Assembly (NCBI RefSeq): GCF_003387075.1
Contig: NZ_QUMQ01000001.1
Span: 2,790,001 to 2,854,000, forward strand
DNA: 64,000 nucleotides
Direction of reading: 5' to 3'
Origin: Asanoa ferruginea
GTDB lineage: Bacteria > Actinomycetota > Actinomycetes > Mycobacteriales > Micromonosporaceae
In this document: piece by piece, positions 61,510 to 64,000 of the stretch
Layout: every line of letters begins with the position of its first letter
Position numbering within the stretch: the stretch's first letter is position 1
Made by a program: the position numbers and the translations under genes
Notes under the pieces: generated by a model
What the model was told of the DNA's origin: nothing
What the model saw: the letters and a program-made list of their open reading frames with translations, nothing else
Database searches by the model: none

Positions 61510-62556
61510 ATGAAGATCGGACCCACCACCCGGACCATCGGGCTGGTCACCGTGATCGTGTCGGCGATCCTCGGCAGTTCCTACCTCATCGGCCACGAAA
61601 CCCACGAGGAGCACGCACGCGGTAGGTCGGTCAGCGGCGACTTCGACACCGACGCCGCGCGGGGTGCCCGGCACCGCGGCGCCGTCGACGACCACACCGC
61701 CGGGGCGACCGCCGCGGGCCAGGCGAAGGGCAAGCCGACCCCGACACCGAAGGCCGACATCGCGCCGACCCAGTCCGGCGCGCCGCAGGGCGGCCCCGCG
61801 CCGCAGCGACAGGGCCTGCCGGCCGCACCACCGGTCCCCGCGGTCTTCAACGAGCAGGTCATCGTCGGGCCGGGCAAGCCGCCGCTGATGCCCGACCAGG
61901 CCGGGCCGTTTGGCAGCCGGGTCACCACCGGGACCCTCCAGGTCGCGCTGACCTTCGACGACGGCCCGGACCCGAAATACACGCCCCAGGTGCTCGCGCT
62001 GCTCGACCAGTTCGAGGTCAAGGCGACGTTCTGCCTGGTCGGCGAGATGGCGGCGCAGTATCCGGAGTTGGTCAAGGAGATCGTCGACCGCGGGCACACG
62101 CTCTGCAACCACACCTGGAACCACGACACCACGCTCGGCACCAAGTCGAAGGCCGCGATCCGGGCCGACCTGGTGCGCACCAACGACGCGATCCACAAGG
62201 CGGTGCCGGACGCCAAGATCTCCTACTTCCGGCACCCGGGCGGCGCCTGGACCCCGGCCGCCGTCGAGGTGGCCAAGGAGCTGGGCATGTCGGCGCTGCA
62301 CTGGACGGTGGACCCGGTGGACTGGACCGTGCCGGGGGAGAAGGCCATCGAGAAGGTGGTCGAGAAAGACACCGTGCAGGGCTCGATCGTGCTGATGCAC
62401 GACGCCGGCGGCCCGCGCGACGGCACGGTCGCCGCGCTCAAGAAGATCCTGCCGGACCTACAGGAGAAGCAACTCGCGCTCGCCGCTCTGCCGCCCGGGG
62501 TCGATCCGCCCAAGCTGCACGGTCGGGATCTGCCCCTGCACCCCGGACAGGACTGA
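61510..62556 (+). CDS. Polysaccharide deacetylase, NodB domain, membrane-anchored
   Basis: About 348 residues. An N-terminal membrane segment (IGLVTVIVSAILGSSYLIGH) and a 110-residue Pro/Ala-rich linker precede a NodB domain with VALTFDDGPDPKYTP, HTLCNHTWNHDT (metal His), ISYFRHPGGAW and a catalytic IVLMHDAGG. It would deacetylate peptidoglycan or another cell-wall glycan outside the cell. The ATG at 61510 has GGAG just before it; a GTG at 61501 is the alternative start. Confidence 0.85.
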   Translation: MKIGPTTRTIGLVTVIVSAILGSSYLIGHETHEEHARGRSVSGDFDTDAARGARHRGAVDDHTAGATAAGQAKGKPTPTPKADIAPTQSGAPQGGPAPQRQGLPAAPPVPAVFNEQVIVGPGKPPLMPDQAGPFGSRVTTGTLQVALTFDDGPDPKYTPQVLALLDQFEVKATFCLVGEMAAQYPELVKEIVDRGHTLCNHTWNHDTTLGTKSKAAIRADLVRTNDAIHKAVPDAKISYFRHPGGAWTPAAVEVAKELGMSALHWTVDPVDWTVPGEKAIEKVVEKDTVQGSIVLMHDAGGPRDGTVAALKKILPDLQEKQLALAALPPGVDPPKLHGRDLPLHPGQD

Positions 62557-62572
62557 CGGCTAACGTGATCAC

Positions 62573-63499
62573 GTGACCAACGTGGAGCGGCTCGCCCGTC
62601 TGGAGGCCGCCGACATCGCGGCGGTGCTCGACCTCGCCTCGCAGGCCGGTGACACCGACGGGGCCTACCCGTTCTCCGAGCACGTGGTGCTGCACATCCG
62701 GCACGGCGGCGAGCAGGCCGCGGTGCACCTGGCCGTCCGCGACCCCGACGGGTCGCTGGTCGGCTACGCGCACGTCGACACCACCGACGAGGTCGAGGGC
62801 GCGGCCGCCGAACTCGTCGTGCACCCGCTGCGCCGCCGGCACGGCCTGGGCCGGGCGCTGGTCAACGCGGCGATCGAGGTGGCCGACGCGGCCGGGTCGC
62901 GGTCACTGCGGCTGTGGGCGCACGGCGACCATCCGTCGGCCGGGGCCCTCGCCGTCGAACTCGGCTTCACCCGGGCCCGGGTGCTGTTCCAGATGCGCCG
63001 CTCGCTGTTCGCGCCGCTGCCCGAGCGCGACCTGCCGCCGGGGGTCACCCTGCGCGCCTTCGAGCCCGGCCGCGACGACGAAGACTGGGTGCGGGTCAAC
63101 GCCCGGGCCTTCGCGCACCACCCCGACCAGGGCCGATGGACCATCGACGACCTGCGGATCCGGATGGCCGAGCCGTGGTTCGACCCGGCCGGCTTCCTGC
63201 TCGCGGTCGACGCCGCCAGCGGTGCGCTGCTCGGCTTCCACTGGACCAAGGTGCACGGCGAGGGCGGACACGAACACGACCCGATCGGTGAGGTGTACGT
63301 GCTCGGGGTCGACCCCGACGCGCACGGTCGCGGGCTGGGCGGCGCGCTGACCCTCGCCGGGCTGCGCTACCTGCGGTCGGCCGGGCTCGATCAGGCGATG
63401 CTCTACGTCGACGAGTCCAACACCGCCGCGGTCAAGCTCTACACCGGGCTCGGGTTCGCGGTGTGGGCGACGGATGTGAGCTACCGCCGCTCACAGTGA
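62573..63499 (+). CDS. mshD: Mycothiol synthase
   Basis: A 308-residue acetyltransferase with two GNAT domains, completing mycothiol by acetylating Cys-GlcN-Ins. The N-terminal half contains VVHPLRRRHGLGRALVNAAI; the catalytic C-terminal half has TLRAFEPGRDDEDWVRVNARAF, then GRWTIDDL, and GEVYVLGVDPDAHGRGLGGAL. Ends VWATDVSYRR, the usual MshD C-terminus. GTG start. Strong marker of actinobacteria. Confidence 0.95.
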   Translation: MTNVERLARLEAADIAAVLDLASQAGDTDGAYPFSEHVVLHIRHGGEQAAVHLAVRDPDGSLVGYAHVDTTDEVEGAAAELVVHPLRRRHGLGRALVNAAIEVADAAGSRSLRLWAHGDHPSAGALAVELGFTRARVLFQMRRSLFAPLPERDLPPGVTLRAFEPGRDDEDWVRVNARAFAHHPDQGRWTIDDLRIRMAEPWFDPAGFLLAVDAASGALLGFHWTKVHGEGGHEHDPIGEVYVLGVDPDAHGRGLGGALTLAGLRYLRSAGLDQAMLYVDESNTAAVKLYTGLGFAVWATDVSYRRSQ

Positions 63500-63994
63500 C
63501 CGGCCATATTCGGCGAGCGCGCCGATCAGGCTGACGAACGCGGCTATCACCAACCACGTGCGTACGTGGTTCCAGCGAACCCATTTCGCTTCGAACGCGA
63601 CGCGTACGCCATGTGGGTCGGTCATCCGGTCTGGATCCGATCCGGCCAGCAGCGCGTTGTTGAGCGGGATGTTGATGCCGAACGTGACGGCGAGTTGCGC
63701 TGCGTAGAGGACGGCGGCGGCAGTGATCCACCACACGGTCCGCCCGCCGGTGTTGAGGGCCAGCGCGACGAGGGTGAACAGCAACGCGCCGCCGAACGAG
63801 AACGCGAACAGGCCATTGAGGATCTTGATGTTGATCTGCCGCATCGCCAGCACGAAGGTGCGGTCGTCGGTGTCGGCCAGGCCGCGCATCACCGCGACGG
63901 AGAACGTGTAGAAAAGCCCGGCGGCCAGGCCCGTCGCCAGCGTCGCCAGCGCGAGGAGGCCGCCGCGGGCGGTCAGCACGTCTGTCATGCCCAT
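63491..63994 (-). CDS. DUF1772 family membrane protein
   Basis: A 167-residue protein with four membrane segments: LALATLATGLAAGLFYTFSV, AFSFGGALLFTLVALALN, WWITAAAVLYAAQLAVTFGI and VRTWLVIAAFVSLIGALAE. It also has the family motif FEAKWVRWNHVRTW. DUF1772 proteins include anthrone-oxygenase-like enzymes. ATG at 63994; a second ATG at 63988 is equally possible. Its tail overlaps mshD by 9 bp on the other strand, and its 5' end is near the window edge. Confidence 0.8.
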   Translation of the reverse strand: MGMTDVLTARGGLLALATLATGLAAGLFYTFSVAVMRGLADTDDRTFVLAMRQINIKILNGLFAFSFGGALLFTLVALALNTGGRTVWWITAAAVLYAAQLAVTFGINIPLNNALLAGSDPDRMTDPHGVRVAFEAKWVRWNHVRTWLVIAAFVSLIGALAEYGRSL

Positions 63995-64000
63995 CAGTGT

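Overview
The window is 64 kb of very GC-rich chromosomal DNA with actinobacterial gene content. It holds a mycothiol synthase gene (mshD), an orphan regulator matching GlnR, a four-gene conservon (histidine kinase, roadblock, DUF742, GTPase), GroEL with CIRCE operators, a polycysteine leader peptide before a rhodanese gene, many GTG/TTG starts and many 4-bp start/stop overlaps. Content and order suggest a filamentous actinomycete, most likely Micromonosporaceae; the family-level placement is inference. No rRNA, tRNA, CRISPR array, intact insertion sequence or phage was found.

Layout. 1-3900: end of a secreted serine protease, a PAP2 phosphatase, an APC permease, then a lower-GC patch with a small membrane protein, an operator-like palindrome without a clear gene and a ribbon-helix-helix protein. 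3940-7819: an amino-sugar operon (NagA, ROK kinase, SIS isomerase/deaminase) divergent from a DeoR regulator, with three related operator-like sites between them. 7889-10299: an ABC-2 exporter pair and a DUF3263 protein. 10296-18932: a leftward operon with a two-pass membrane protein, conservon cvnA-B-C-D, a small protein and a Cdc48-type AAA ATPase. 19243-22895: a hydrolase/ABC-ATPase fusion and its permease. 22976-27439: a SAM riboswitch and threonine synthase, a structured RNA ending in an intrinsic terminator, a tandem-GNAT protein and PaaN.

27646-32238: GNAT, gamma-glutamylcyclotransferase-like and beta-lactamase-like genes, a cold-shock protein, then tandem CIRCE, groEL and a small Pro-rich protein. 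32314-42776: double GNAT, a multi-pass membrane subtilase, GlpD, a GlcD-type FAD oxidase, DUF4031, an HD-type protein, PrsW, a divergent GroES and an AI-2E-type permease. 42783-43230: about 7.5 copies of a 58-bp tandem repeat. 43253-50141: DinG-type helicase, DUF402, a decayed gene, an ECF41 sigma factor, a PPK2 kinase, a PHO box, and a PhoU-like/Pit phosphate-uptake pair. 50142-51675: a 1.5-kb gene-free stretch with a 143-bp palindrome, about 1 kb of degenerate 33-bp repeats and a perfect 50-bp hairpin.

51676-64000: a basic helical protein, Gfo/Idh oxidoreductase, NUDIX hydrolase, a short UvrA paralogue with a probable leaderless promoter under a palindrome, a secreted protein, DUF1416 and thiosulfate sulfurtransferase behind a Cys-rich leader peptide, an LmeA-type lipoprotein-like protein, a multi-pass membrane protein, glnR, a NodB polysaccharide deacetylase, mshD and a DUF1772 protein.

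Functional themes are amino-sugar salvage under a local repressor, phosphate handling (PHO box, Pit, PPK2), sulfur and thiol metabolism under RNA-level control (SAM riboswitch, Cys leader, MshD), and heat-shock chaperones. The most unusual items are the structured RNA/attenuator at 24551-24676, the hydrolase-ABC fusion, the conservon-AAA operon with a duplicated kinase tail motif, and the palindrome and repeat loci.
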